DNA from: JBBQKF01 sp038326615
GTDB taxonomy: Bacteria > Bacillota > Clostridia > Saccharofermentanales > UBA5734
DNA: 41,470 bases
Assembly: GCA_038326615.1 (NCBI GenBank)
Contig: JBBQKF010000017.1
Coordinates: forward strand, 1-41,470
Reading direction: 5' to 3'
The notes under the pieces are model-generated. The model ran no database searches. It saw only the letters and a list, made by a program, of their open reading frames with translations, and was not told the DNA's origin. Below, in pieces: positions 1-7,206 of the stretch; the stretch's first letter is position 1, and the number at the start of each line of letters is the position of its first letter. The translations under genes were made by a program, and so were the position numbers.

Positions 1-197
1 AGTTCACAAGTTTTGCAAAGTAGTTCTTACGCATCTGCACCTCAAGATAATGCATAAGCATTATTTTTTCTGCTTAGATTTTAACAAAAATCGTGGCTAG
101 ATAAAAGTACTGAATTTCTCCGAATTTGATACATATTTGAATATATCGTTAAATCCACTGATATTTGAGTGTTAGAGGTTTTGAAGCTAAAGTGCTG
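1..197 (-). mobile_element. Upstream end of an insertion sequence, copy 1, cut by the window edge
   Basis: Positions 1-34 read on the minus strand as MRKNYFAKLVN, nearly the same as the first residues of the transposase at 1787-2735 (MRKNYFKKLIK). Both starts share a GAGGTGCA-type ribosome binding site, and the roughly 160 bases upstream also align (for example GAATATATC and CCACTGAT). Similarity stops at GAAGCTAAAGTGCT (184-197), just before the stop codon of the next gene, so this is probably the transposon terminus. The rest of the element lies to the left of the window. Confidence 0.8.
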
Positions 198-198
198 C

Positions 199-1662
199 TT
201 AAGATAAACTATCTTGTTTTTCTAGTTTCCAATATCCTGACTTATTAGAACCAACTCGTTTGAGTAAACCGTTCGTCTTCAATTTTGATATCGCGCGTTC
301 AACTTGACGCGGGGTAATTCCTAATGATTCAGCCATTGCCTTTGCGGTAATTCCATTGTTTGCTTGAATTAAATTTAAAATTTTGCTTTCATTTATTCCG
401 ACATTTATTCCGACATTTATTCCGACATCATTTTCTTCTTCCGTCTCAACTTGTAAAGATAGGCTAGTTCTGTCTGGACCAAATTGTTCTTCAATGTGAG
501 GAGCTTTCCAGTTTTGATGTTTCCAAACCTCAATTATATTGTAAAGTCCGCTTCCAGCACGTTCTCCAATATTAACAAGTGCAAACATTTTGATAATCCC
601 TGCATTACGCGGATCTGAAACACCGCCACTTAAAGCCTCATCAATATTTATACGGAAGTTACCAGGATTCGAAATATTAATTTGCTTTTTAAATTTCTCC
701 ACTACAATTCCCCTGCGATCATAGTAATTTGAATGAATAAGTGCATTGGCAAGTGCTTCTCGCATTGCTTCATGGACATTTGTATCATCAATACGGTCAA
801 GTCCATTTTCCAAATGAAACGGTATCTTTATTCCGTCAGTTAATCTATCAATAACTTTGAAATAGAAATCAAAAATATTTCCGCTCCAGTCTCCAGAAGT
901 TGAATAAACCCTGTCACTCCATCGATTGCTCTCATCTATTTTTTCACGGTAATCAAGAAAATAGTTAGGGTATTCCTCCACAATACTGTATTCACTTCCG
1001 AATATCAACAACCCTGCTCCAGTAGGATGAAGCGTTCCATTAACATCTTTTTTAGCTGCACCAATTTTGAGAAGAAAATCATTATCATCAATATTGTTCC
1101 AAATATGGTCAGGCTTAAAATTTTTGAAACGATTGCGATAACGCTTTACAGTGTCACTGTTTAAAACATCAATACCTAAAGAAACTAAAATTTTAGTGTC
1201 ACCAGTAATCTCTGACTGGTCACGCAACATATTCTTAATCTCTTCCTCAGAGCAGTGATAATCCCCATCACCATTACGGCGATATGTCCCACCAAACAAA
1301 TCATTATTGATAAATACAGGCCTAAATTGCCTTTCTGCTCTTGGAATCTCGATAACAATAATCGTTTTCCCATCAATAACATGCGAATACACATTTTTGT
1401 CTGTTAAAATATTCGCACTGATCTTCTGTCGGTTATTTACGTTATTCCAAAAATCCTTCATCATATCATCAGCGTTTTTAATTCCAACGACATTCAAACT
1501 TTTATCGGGATATTCCTCAACTCCAAGTAAAACAACACCACCTTTGGTATTGGCAAATGAAGAATAGGTCGCCCACATACTAGTTGGAAAACCTCCAGTT
1601 GCTTTCTTTGCTTCAAGCCGATTATTCTCTCTTAAACTCTCAATTTTGTTTAAATCAACCAA
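199..1662 (-). CDS. AlbA/Schlafen-type ATP-binding transcriptional regulator
   Basis: The 487-residue product has the usual order of this family. An AlbA_2 (Schlafen-like) domain occupies about residues 8-150, with the ENNRLEAKKA and NTKGGVVLLGVEE motifs. A GHKL-like ATP-binding domain follows at about 290-390 (HEAMREALANALIHSNY, ISNPGNF, AGSGLYNI). A winged helix-turn-helix lies at the C-terminus (GITAKAMAESLGITPRQVERAI). Such proteins are cytoplasmic regulators, often found in mobile or defence-rich DNA; the ligand and target are unknown. The start is TTG at 1662, chosen for GGTGAG 5 bases upstream. A VGIN repeat encoded by 12-bp tandem repeats forms the linker before the winged helix. The gene lies between two remnants of one insertion sequence and its stop is 2 bases from the first. 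No other member of an operon is visible. Confidence 0.85.
   Translation of the reverse strand: MVDLNKIESLRENNRLEAKKATGGFPTSMWATYSSFANTKGGVVLLGVEEYPDKSLNVVGIKNADDMMKDFWNNVNNRQKISANILTDKNVYSHVIDGKTIIVIEIPRAERQFRPVFINNDLFGGTYRRNGDGDYHCSEEEIKNMLRDQSEITGDTKILVSLGIDVLNSDTVKRYRNRFKNFKPDHIWNNIDDNDFLLKIGAAKKDVNGTLHPTGAGLLIFGSEYSIVEEYPNYFLDYREKIDESNRWSDRVYSTSGDWSGNIFDFYFKVIDRLTDGIKIPFHLENGLDRIDDTNVHEAMREALANALIHSNYYDRRGIVVEKFKKQINISNPGNFRINIDEALSGGVSDPRNAGIIKMFALVNIGERAGSGLYNIIEVWKHQNWKAPHIEEQFGPDRTSLSLQVETEEENDVGINVGINVGINESKILNLIQANNGITAKAMAESLGITPRQVERAISKLKTNGLLKRVGSNKSGYWKLEKQDSLS
391..426. repeat. Three 12-bp tandem repeats inside the AlbA-type gene
   Basis: The unit ATTTATTCCGAC occurs three times without gaps. 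On the coding strand it gives the repeated tetrapeptide VGIN in the linker between the ATPase and winged-helix domains. A 12-bp unit keeps the frame, so copy number can change without breaking the gene. Confidence 0.95.
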
Positions 1663-1786
1663 ATACTCACCAACCTTTATATAAAGTTACCTATCGGATA
1701 TTCTTCCACAATTATTTTGATATAAGTAAAATCGAATCTTATTTACTTAAATAATTATAATGTTTTATGGTGATAGTTACAACCAT

Positions 1787-2735
1787 TCATTTTTTATCAT
1801 ATTTATTTTTCAGATTATTGAATATCGAATTCTCAATGTCCCACCTGGCTCTTATCATTTTAAACAAAGTCTTCAGACTCATTTCCATGCAGGTCGTAAC
1901 AATACCCTTGCGCATTTGAAATGTTGATTCGTAAATTTTTACTCTTTCAAATTCTTTTTCATCTCTCCAGATGAAGATTGAATCTTGCTTATTCGCCTTC
2001 TTTTTAACTTGCTTCAAGCTTGTAATATTCTTTTCTTTTGCTCTAACAATTACATCAACACCCAGGTCTTGGCATTGATTAATCCATACCGAATTACAGG
2101 CAAGTGCATCATACATCACAACATTAATGAATCTTTTATAATTCCCTGAAATATCTGATATAAGGCGTTTTGCTACGTTTAGTTCTCCTTCATCTTTGGA
2201 TGTGGACTCAACCCCAGGCCTGTATAATTCGAATCCAATTGTTAATTTAGGTGCGTCTCCAATAATCGACATGCCAGCACCGCTATGAAAATAATGTTTA
2301 TTTTTCCTCAGGCATTCCGTGCAGAATTTCTTGTTGCTTCCAAAAAATTCGGCTTCCATCAACAGCTGCAACTGTGTATCCGTCAATTGTTCCGTTTACA
2401 AAAACCTTGTTCTCAATCGCTTTTTTGACAGTATTCTGAATGATGAATTTCAGACCATTCAATTCAATAACTTTTAATGTATCTCTTATGGTATCAATTC
2501 CAGGTTGGTTTGTTCTCTTTGGGAATATGTTTCTAAATTCGTTTTCTTTGAGCAGGAATTTTAGTTCGTTAAGGCTTTGTATACGAAGCAGAAATCCTAA
2601 AAGTACTGAAAGAATAGCTTGTGACGTTTTGTATTTTGGGTTTACCCTACCATCTCTTAATTTATTGATTCCGTTTTCGATATGATAAACATTTTTCATA
2701 CATTTTATTAATTTTTTAAAATAGTTTTTACGCAT
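1787..2735 (-). pseudogene. Frameshifted DDE transposase (IS4/ISNCY-like)
   Basis: Two overlapping minus-strand frames make up one transposase. The first (2735 to 2298) starts at ATG 2735 behind GGAGG and carries the N-terminal DNA-binding part and the first catalytic Asp region (VAAVDGS). The second (2386 to 1787) carries the continuation (ALACNSVWINQCQDLGVDVIVRAK) and the catalytic Glu region (RWDIENSIFNNLK). The frame changes near 2300-2350. The protein stops a few residues after the Glu motif, where related transposases continue, so the C-terminus is also missing. The enzyme should be inactive. I place it in the DDE/IS4-like class from these motifs; the exact IS family is unsure. Confidence 0.75.
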
Positions 2736-2875
2736 ATGCACCTCCAATTTTAGTTAAATATTGACAAAATTCGAAGCTAGGAGAAGTGCAGAATTCCCCG
2801 AATTTGATGCAGTTTTGAATATATCCTTAAAGCCACTGATTTGTGGTATTCGAGGACTTGGAAGCTAAAGTGCTC
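1787..2875 (-). mobile_element. Insertion sequence remnant, copy 2
   Basis: The right terminus is marked by GAAGCTAAAGTGCT (2861-2874), the same end as in copy 1. No inverted copy of this end is visible to the left of the transposase, so the left end is probably deleted. Both copies have the same orientation. Confidence 0.6.
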
Positions 2876-2997
2876 ATTATATGATGTTTCTTATTGGCAT
2901 CGCATCACCAATCTATGAGCAGCTTAACCATCGAAATAATTTGTCTCATTTTGTTCTTTCCTTTCGTTAATAATCCATTTCATATATATTCATGTTA

Positions 2998-3216
2998 TTA
3001 AAAATGGCAATAAAAATCCGCCTGCATGTTTTTGTGCAGACGGATATAGTAATGAACCAAGTCTCTTGTTCGCATATTCGGAACAAAGTCAGTTTTAAAA
3101 TAATAGGAGTAAATATATTCAGCCCAGCTCCCGATAATCATAGTATATGGCAATAAACCTTGTTTATTGAATATATCAATTGTTTCCCAAAATGCGTTTT
3201 CTTGTTCACTATCCAT
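2998..3216 (-). pseudogene. Truncated nucleotidyltransferase-like gene
   Basis: The first 52 codons contain a nucleotidyltransferase-like start (MIIGSWAEYIYSYYF followed by NMRTRDL). In related proteins this continues as RTRD-(L/I)-D-F and on for 150 or more residues. Here it breaks straight after RTRDL and runs on as VHYYIRLHKNM until a stop, reading through a terminator hairpin. The second acidic residue of the active site is therefore missing. It begins 1 base after the stop of the 100-residue gene, behind GAGGGATTAAA, so the two formed one transcription unit. Such pairs resemble toxin-antitoxin or abortive infection modules; that role is an inference. Confidence 0.55.
3011..3045 (-). terminator. 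Rho-independent terminator after the truncated nucleotidyltransferase
   Basis: An 11-bp stem with one wobble (ATCCGTCTGCA with TGCAGGCGGAT on the minus strand) is followed by TTTTTA. It lies inside the last codons of the truncated frame. Confidence 0.75.
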
Positions 3217-3217
3217 T

Positions 3218-3520
3218 TTAATCCCTCACAATTTTTGAAATGATCTTGTATTCGGCTTTTAACTCTTTTAGTGACTTTTCAAAGTATTTCCGCTTTTCAA
3301 CTTGCCTCTTCAAGTCATTTAATTTTTGTTCACAATTTCCAACATACTTCGAAATAAACTTGTCACCATCTCGGTATTTTAAGTAACAATAATTTTTTTT
3401 ACCGATCTTTTTAACCGAAATACTGCCTCTTGGCAATTTGCTTATCTCTGTAATATAGCTTTCTTGCATCTCCCTATTTCTTTTTTTCTCTTCAATAAGT
3501 GTTACAACAATAATATTCAT
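3218..3520 (-). CDS. Small partner protein of a nucleotidyltransferase, DUF6788-like
   Basis: The 100-residue product starts at ATG 3520, preceded by GCGAGGTAAAT. An upstream in-frame ATG lies within the palindrome and the promoter and is rejected. The core (ISKLPRGSISVKKIGKKNYCYLKYRDGDKFISKYVG) forms a beta-rich domain like that of small proteins annotated DUF6788. Residues 60-100 are a charged, probably coiled-coil helix (KLNDLKRQVEKRKYFEKSLKEL). It precedes the truncated nucleotidyltransferase by 1 base, and is expressed from its own promoter with a large palindrome. By position it may be an antitoxin or specificity partner. I see no catalytic motif. Confidence 0.6.
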   Translation of the reverse strand: MNIIVVTLIEEKKRNREMQESYITEISKLPRGSISVKKIGKKNYCYLKYRDGDKFISKYVGNCEQKLNDLKRQVEKRKYFEKSLKELKAEYKIISKIVRD

Positions 3521-3540
3521 ATGATTTACCTCGCTCTTAT

Positions 3541-3582
3541 TATACCCCACATATCATTAATAATCAATATATGTGGGGTATA
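3541..3582 (-). promoter_or_regulatory. Promoter with overlapping palindromic operator
   Basis: Two perfect 14-bp arms, TATACCCCACATAT and ATATGTGGGGTATA, are separated by 14 bases. On the minus strand TTGATT, a 17-base spacer and TATAAT form a good sigma-A promoter whose -10 box lies in one arm. The other arm lies just upstream of the -35 box. This is the arrangement expected for a repressor site; a symmetrical TATAAT also points to the right at 3579-3584. Autoregulation by the downstream pair is an inference. Confidence 0.7.
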
Positions 3583-4080
3583 ATTGATCTTTTGAAAAAA
3601 TTTATCATTGAAGCCAGTTCAGTTGAATTTTTCAGAAGCAAGCACCTTGCCCTCTCCGCTAAACAAACAAAGACAGCTTTCGCCGTATCAAACACCCTTT
3701 GGGTGAGTAAACCAGTTTTTTTAAATCCTTTTATTTGAGAGGGTACGTGTGCATTTCCATTATAAGAGAATTTTATAGAAAAAGACGGCTGGACTACTTG
3801 AGCGTAAACGTGGCTTTATTTCACCGCTAAGCTAGCCTTATTTCACCGGTAAAGTGGTCTTTTTGGAGCGTAATATACACATATGGAAACACAGAAGAGA
3901 CATGTGGACAGTTCATTCGTTCAGCAAAAAATTCGTGCCTTCAAGTTGCGCGTTGCGTCCAACGAATGAAGACAAAATATGTTGTGTATAAAACGAATTA
4001 TCAGCCCCATGTTCTCTCTTGAATCACATTTCCTCGCGGATCAACGTTTTTGTGGTTTGTAGGCATAATTCAACATATGA
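3583..4080. other. Non-coding stretch with short direct and inverted repeats
   Basis: No convincing gene lies in 3583-4318. TTATTTCACCGCTAA is repeated with one change about 24 bases on (3813-3855), and GAGCGTAA occurs at both ends of this block. TTCATTCGTT (3912-3921) and AACGAATGAA (3961-3970) form a 10-bp inverted repeat with a 39-base loop. Between them lies a 28-codon frame from ATG 3882 with no good ribosome binding site. Repeats like these could be transposase sites at the end of a lost IS21-like element, but I cannot show that. Confidence 0.4.
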
Positions 4081-4125
4081 AAAACGCTCAGAAATCCATT
4101 TTGTATCAGGATTTCTGAGCGTTTT
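4081..4125 (-). terminator. Terminator next to the tRNA-Ser 3' remnant
   Basis: A perfect 17-bp stem (AAAACGCTCAGAAATCC with GGATTTCTGAGCGTTTT) has an 11-base loop and a T-rich exit on either strand. It directly follows the 16-base tRNA-Ser 3' remnant on the minus strand, where the terminator of a tRNA gene would be. Confidence 0.8.
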
Positions 4126-4140
4126 GGCGGAGAAGGAGGG
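4125..4140 (-). pseudogene. Remnant of a tRNA-Ser 3' end, possible attachment site
   Basis: TGGCGGAGAAGGAGGG matches the 3' end of the intact tRNA-Ser at 9093-9108 in 15 of 16 positions, in the same orientation and including the CCA. The similarity stops there, in the middle of the T arm. It looks like the displaced 3' end of a tRNA gene left by site-specific integration. With a single mismatch and only 16 bases this remains a hypothesis. Confidence 0.5.
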
Positions 4141-4318
4141 CATGGCATAATGCACCTGAGAAAACAAAGATAAACAAGCGCAAAACACGAGTTGTATGGT
4201 TGGATAAGATGCTCAATAGAAAAACAAAAAACTTTTCGATTATTTTTATAAAAATTGAACTAAACATTATAAGGGTCTGTCTGTAGTATCACCTTTTTTG
4301 ACTTGCCAATCTGGTATC

Positions 4319-5569
4319 TCAAGTCATATACTTTGTGCCTCTTCCAGATCCTACCAGTTTCACATTTCCTTTTTCGGTTAACAATTTTAGTAAACTTACC
4401 ACCTTTGTTTTACCGAATCCGGTAACCGCAGATATTTCTGAACTCGACATCATTCTACTGCCCGAAAGAGTCTGATATATCACTTTCTCATCTACACTCA
4501 GTGAATTTTTTAACTGGACAACCGGCAAAGTCACTTTAATTGAATTTTCAAACACACCGTACCGTGGTTTGATATCACTATTCTCATATGCATCATTTAT
4601 TCTTTTTACACCGGTACCGAATCGTTCTATATGGTGCAGTCTGAAAAAAATATTACCAATAACCGGATTTCTTAAGATGGATACCTGTCCCTCAATATAT
4701 TCTCTCTCAGTCAACCCATTCGGCAAGCTACCAGGGGATACAATATCTATTTTCTCAGCATACATCGCGACACGGATATGTGCATTAATATCCCATGTTC
4801 TATGAACAATCGCATTTGCAATTGCTTCTCTAAATGCTTCCTCAGGTATCATTACAACAGTTTCCCTAAGTGCACCTTTAATTTCTTCATACTGATAGTA
4901 TTTGCGATACATTTTAATTGCTTTCTCAAATAGATTTAACAAGGAAATGTGTTCAAACGTTTCACGGTCTAACATTACGTTAATATTTTCACCAAACCTT
5001 ACAATATCAATTCCGTAGAAAGTATTTTCGTCTGCGAGCAATTCGGCAGCATTATTATACCCCTCACTATCAGTGTATAATTCAAGCGTTTTTAAAATAT
5101 CATTTGAAATGTTCTGTATACCGATAATTGATTGCAAAGCTTTCTCAAGATATTTGAAAGACAAATCCTGCTTTTTTGATGTAAGGCTCTCAAAAGTTTT
5201 GTTTTGTCCTTCCAATATCAGACGTGTCAATTCCAGTCTGTCCACTTCGATCGTTGCTGAATCGTTTCTTTGATACGCCTTGGATTTATAAAAATATGGT
5301 TTATGCAATCCTTCCTTTACAGTTAGCGTAATTAGACCGTTTCTCCCATTAGTATCAAGAGCGAAATCCGGTTTAGGGCTGATGCTGTCATTGATTCTGT
5401 TTTCTATTTCCATACAAGCCTCTTTTGTGTCCTTAATTCCAACCACATTTCCGTTGTCATCTATTCCGAACTTAATTTCTCCTGTACCATAGTTTGCATA
5501 CGCACTCACTGTTTTTAAAAAGGTATTTGAAATAGATTGTTTATATTCTAATATTCTCGATTCTCTCAT
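4319..5569 (-). CDS. AlbA/Schlafen-type ATP-binding regulator with winged helix
   Basis: The 416-residue product has an AlbA_2 domain at about residues 5-115 (RILEYKQSISNTFLKTVSAYANYGTGEI split by family convention, and GIDDNGNVVGI). A GHKL-like ATP-binding domain follows at about 240-340 (EEAFREAIANAIVHRTWD, ISPKP and IERFGTGVKRI). A C-terminal winged helix-turn-helix ends it (SSSEISAVTGFGKTKVVSLL). The start at ATG 5569 has AGGAGG 8 bases upstream. It is a different subfamily from the gene at 199-1662, with a shorter linker. The 11-bp inverted repeat just upstream suggests self-regulation. It stands alone between the tRNA-Ser remnant and a recombinase tail, a cargo-like position. Function beyond DNA/ATP binding is unknown. 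Confidence 0.85.
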   Translation of the reverse strand: MRESRILEYKQSISNTFLKTVSAYANYGTGEIKFGIDDNGNVVGIKDTKEACMEIENRINDSISPKPDFALDTNGRNGLITLTVKEGLHKPYFYKSKAYQRNDSATIEVDRLELTRLILEGQNKTFESLTSKKQDLSFKYLEKALQSIIGIQNISNDILKTLELYTDSEGYNNAAELLADENTFYGIDIVRFGENINVMLDRETFEHISLLNLFEKAIKMYRKYYQYEEIKGALRETVVMIPEEAFREAIANAIVHRTWDINAHIRVAMYAEKIDIVSPGSLPNGLTEREYIEGQVSILRNPVIGNIFFRLHHIERFGTGVKRINDAYENSDIKPRYGVFENSIKVTLPVVQLKNSLSVDEKVIYQTLSGSRMMSSSEISAVTGFGKTKVVSLLKLLTEKGNVKLVGSGRGTKYMT

Positions 5570-5587
5570 TGTAAAAACCTCCTTAAT

Positions 5588-5632
5588 TTGCTTTATCGTT
5601 CAAATTTTACCTCATTACGAGCGATAAAGCAA
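5588..5632 (-). promoter_or_regulatory. Inverted repeat upstream of the AlbA-type gene
   Basis: TTGCTTTATCG (5588-5598) and CGATAAAGCAA (5622-5632) form a perfect 11-bp inverted repeat with a 23-base spacer, ending 19 bases before the start codon. It has no T tract, which argues against a terminator. The position fits an operator for the winged helix of the gene it precedes. Confidence 0.5.
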
Positions 5633-5742
5633 CCGATAATTTTTGCGTTCGCTTTTGCGTTCATTTTTTCCATTTAACTCAAAATATTTTCCTGAAAATA
5701 ATACCTTTCTTTGCATTGACTTTATAACCAATTGCAAGGATC

Positions 5743-6054
5743 ATGGCAGTCAAGGAAAATGCTACATCCGCACAATCTCGGGAAGTATACCTGAAGAAAT
5801 ATGAAAGCCTGAAAAATCGCTATCTGTCTAAAGTTGATGAATTAGAACGACTGGAAGCTGAACGTACCAGATGCCAGCAGCAGGATAAAACAATGTCGCT
5901 TTTTATCCGAACGCTGAAAACGAATCCACAGGCTCTCGATAATTGGGATGTCACTATCTGGACGGTCATGGTCGAGAAAGGAGTTGTTCATAAAGATAAA
6001 AGCATCACTTTCGTATTCAACAATGGAGCTGAAATTAAAGTCGGAGCTGAATAA
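5743..6054 (+). pseudogene. C-terminal fragment of a large serine recombinase
   Basis: The 103 residues match the tail of clostridial large serine recombinases. A helical coiled coil (KKYESLKNRYLSKVDELERLEAER, read in two halves) is followed by the usual end strand (ITFVFNNGAEIKVG). The resolvase catalytic domain with its serine and the zinc-ribbon are absent, and no recombinase sequence is visible upstream, where the second AlbA gene lies in the opposite direction. The ATG at 5743 has no clear ribosome binding site. It is more GC-rich than its flanks. It is taken as the scar of an integrated element, perhaps the one that carried the neighbouring genes. Confidence 0.75.
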
Positions 6055-6225
6055 TCTCCGATTTTTTGTATCAAGAAATAATTAAAAAGTGCACACGGTA
6101 ACGACTTTTCGTTAAAATATTCATTTCAAAAATGAAAAGGGCCTGTGAGTCATTCTAATAACACCGCCATGAAGCTTTATTTTGTTAAATTGCATCCAAA
6201 AAGTCTTGTAAATAGCCACCTCTCA

Positions 6226-6279
6226 ACAAAAACTGAACGCCTATCCCGATACACATTGTATCAAAATAGGCGTTCAGTT
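6226..6279 (-). terminator. Terminator of the 255-residue unknown gene
   Basis: A 14-bp perfect stem (AACTGAACGCCTAT at 6231-6244 with ATAGGCGTTCAGTT at 6266-6279) encloses an inner GATAC/GTATC stem. On the minus strand it ends in TTTTTG. It lies 33 bases after the stop at 6312. Confidence 0.85.
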
Positions 6280-6311
6280 ATGTAAGGGTACTACAAAAAA
6301 GATACTGGATT

Positions 6312-7079
6312 TTAAGAAAGACGATCCGCAAGACAAATTGCTATAAACTTAGCTTTTTTAAAATCAAGAAAATCATCATTCAAAATGCTTTCATCTATAA
6401 CGTAAGCAATGTTCAATCCAATGTTTTTCTTGTTACTATTGATTAATGATTCTCCTGCAAATCTGGCTCCAATAATCAAATATTGTATTTGCTTGCCATC
6501 CAAGACAATGGGTTTATCCGTTTTTGCAAGCCAATAGTCATTAGTATCAGAACCTGGAATCCGCCTAATCACAATGATGTTCATCGGTAGTTTGGATTGT
6601 AAATCGTCAGGTCCAGTATCGGCAAATTTGAGAACAAATTTTATAGAGCCATCTGTTTTGTTACTGTGTTTTAACAACTTTATTATTTTTTTACAATATG
6701 ACAGTTCTGTATTAAAATTTGGTTTAATATGAATCAGCGCTGCGGGTACACCCACCATTTCACTGTCCATGCGATGTATAATATATTTACGACTCCGTCT
6801 TTTTAATATTTTATAATAATTTTTCAGATACGGCAAAAAACGAATATCGCTTGAGTATTCCACCACTTGTAAATATGGAATAGCATAATAATCTTTTTCT
6901 TCTTTAAAAAGTTCAAGAAACCACTCTATTCCGATATGCTGCTCATTAGGATTCAGTTTTTGAAAATCAACTGCAGCATGTTCTGCAGCACGGCCCATTG
7001 ATTTGCCATATGTCTCAAAAGCAAATGCTTCATAAAAAATTCTAAATTCTTTGGAACAGCTGTTCAGATCAATTTTCAT
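6312..7079 (-). CDS. Unrecognised 255-residue cytoplasmic protein
   Basis: The start is ATG 7079 (MKIDLNSCSKEF), supported by GGAGGAAGTGTA; a longer frame to 7127 lacks a ribosome binding site. There is no signal peptide or membrane helix. The first 130 residues are helical with bulky aromatic residues (EWFLELFKEEKDYYAIPYL), reminiscent of HEAT-like helices. The second half is alpha/beta (NIIVIRRIPGSD, IVLDGKQIQYLIIGARF). No catalytic motif is evident. It has its own terminator and sits between the recombinase tail and the IS1182 element, so it was probably mobile cargo. An immunity-like or defence role can only be guessed. Confidence 0.6.
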   Translation of the reverse strand: MKIDLNSCSKEFRIFYEAFAFETYGKSMGRAAEHAAVDFQKLNPNEQHIGIEWFLELFKEEKDYYAIPYLQVVEYSSDIRFLPYLKNYYKILKRRSRKYIIHRMDSEMVGVPAALIHIKPNFNTELSYCKKIIKLLKHSNKTDGSIKFVLKFADTGPDDLQSKLPMNIIVIRRIPGSDTNDYWLAKTDKPIVLDGKQIQYLIIGARFAGESLINSNKKNIGLNIAYVIDESILNDDFLDFKKAKFIAICLADRLS

Positions 7080-7165
7080 TACACTTCCTCCAACGAAATA
7101 AATTAGTATCCATATTTTATCATACAAAACATAAAATGCGACTCAAATATTATATTTAGCAAAAT

Positions 7166-7197
7166 AAAAGACTGTCGACAAAATTCGACAGTCTTTT
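7166..7197 (-). terminator. Bidirectional terminator, probably the original tRNA-Ser terminator
   Basis: A perfect 13-bp stem (AAAAGACTGTCGA with TCGACAGTCTTTT) has a 6-base loop and T runs on both strands. It lies 10 bases outside the left end of the IS1182 element, while the right end of the element is 5 bases from the tRNA-Ser 3' end. The element appears to have split the tRNA from this terminator. Confidence 0.8.
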
Positions 7198-7206
7198 TGG
7201 CCAGAC

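Noticed and set aside
3882..3968. 28-codon plus-strand frame starting METQKRHV
   Set aside because: No proper ribosome binding site, and it lies within an inverted repeat. It could be a transposon gene fragment but cannot be supported.
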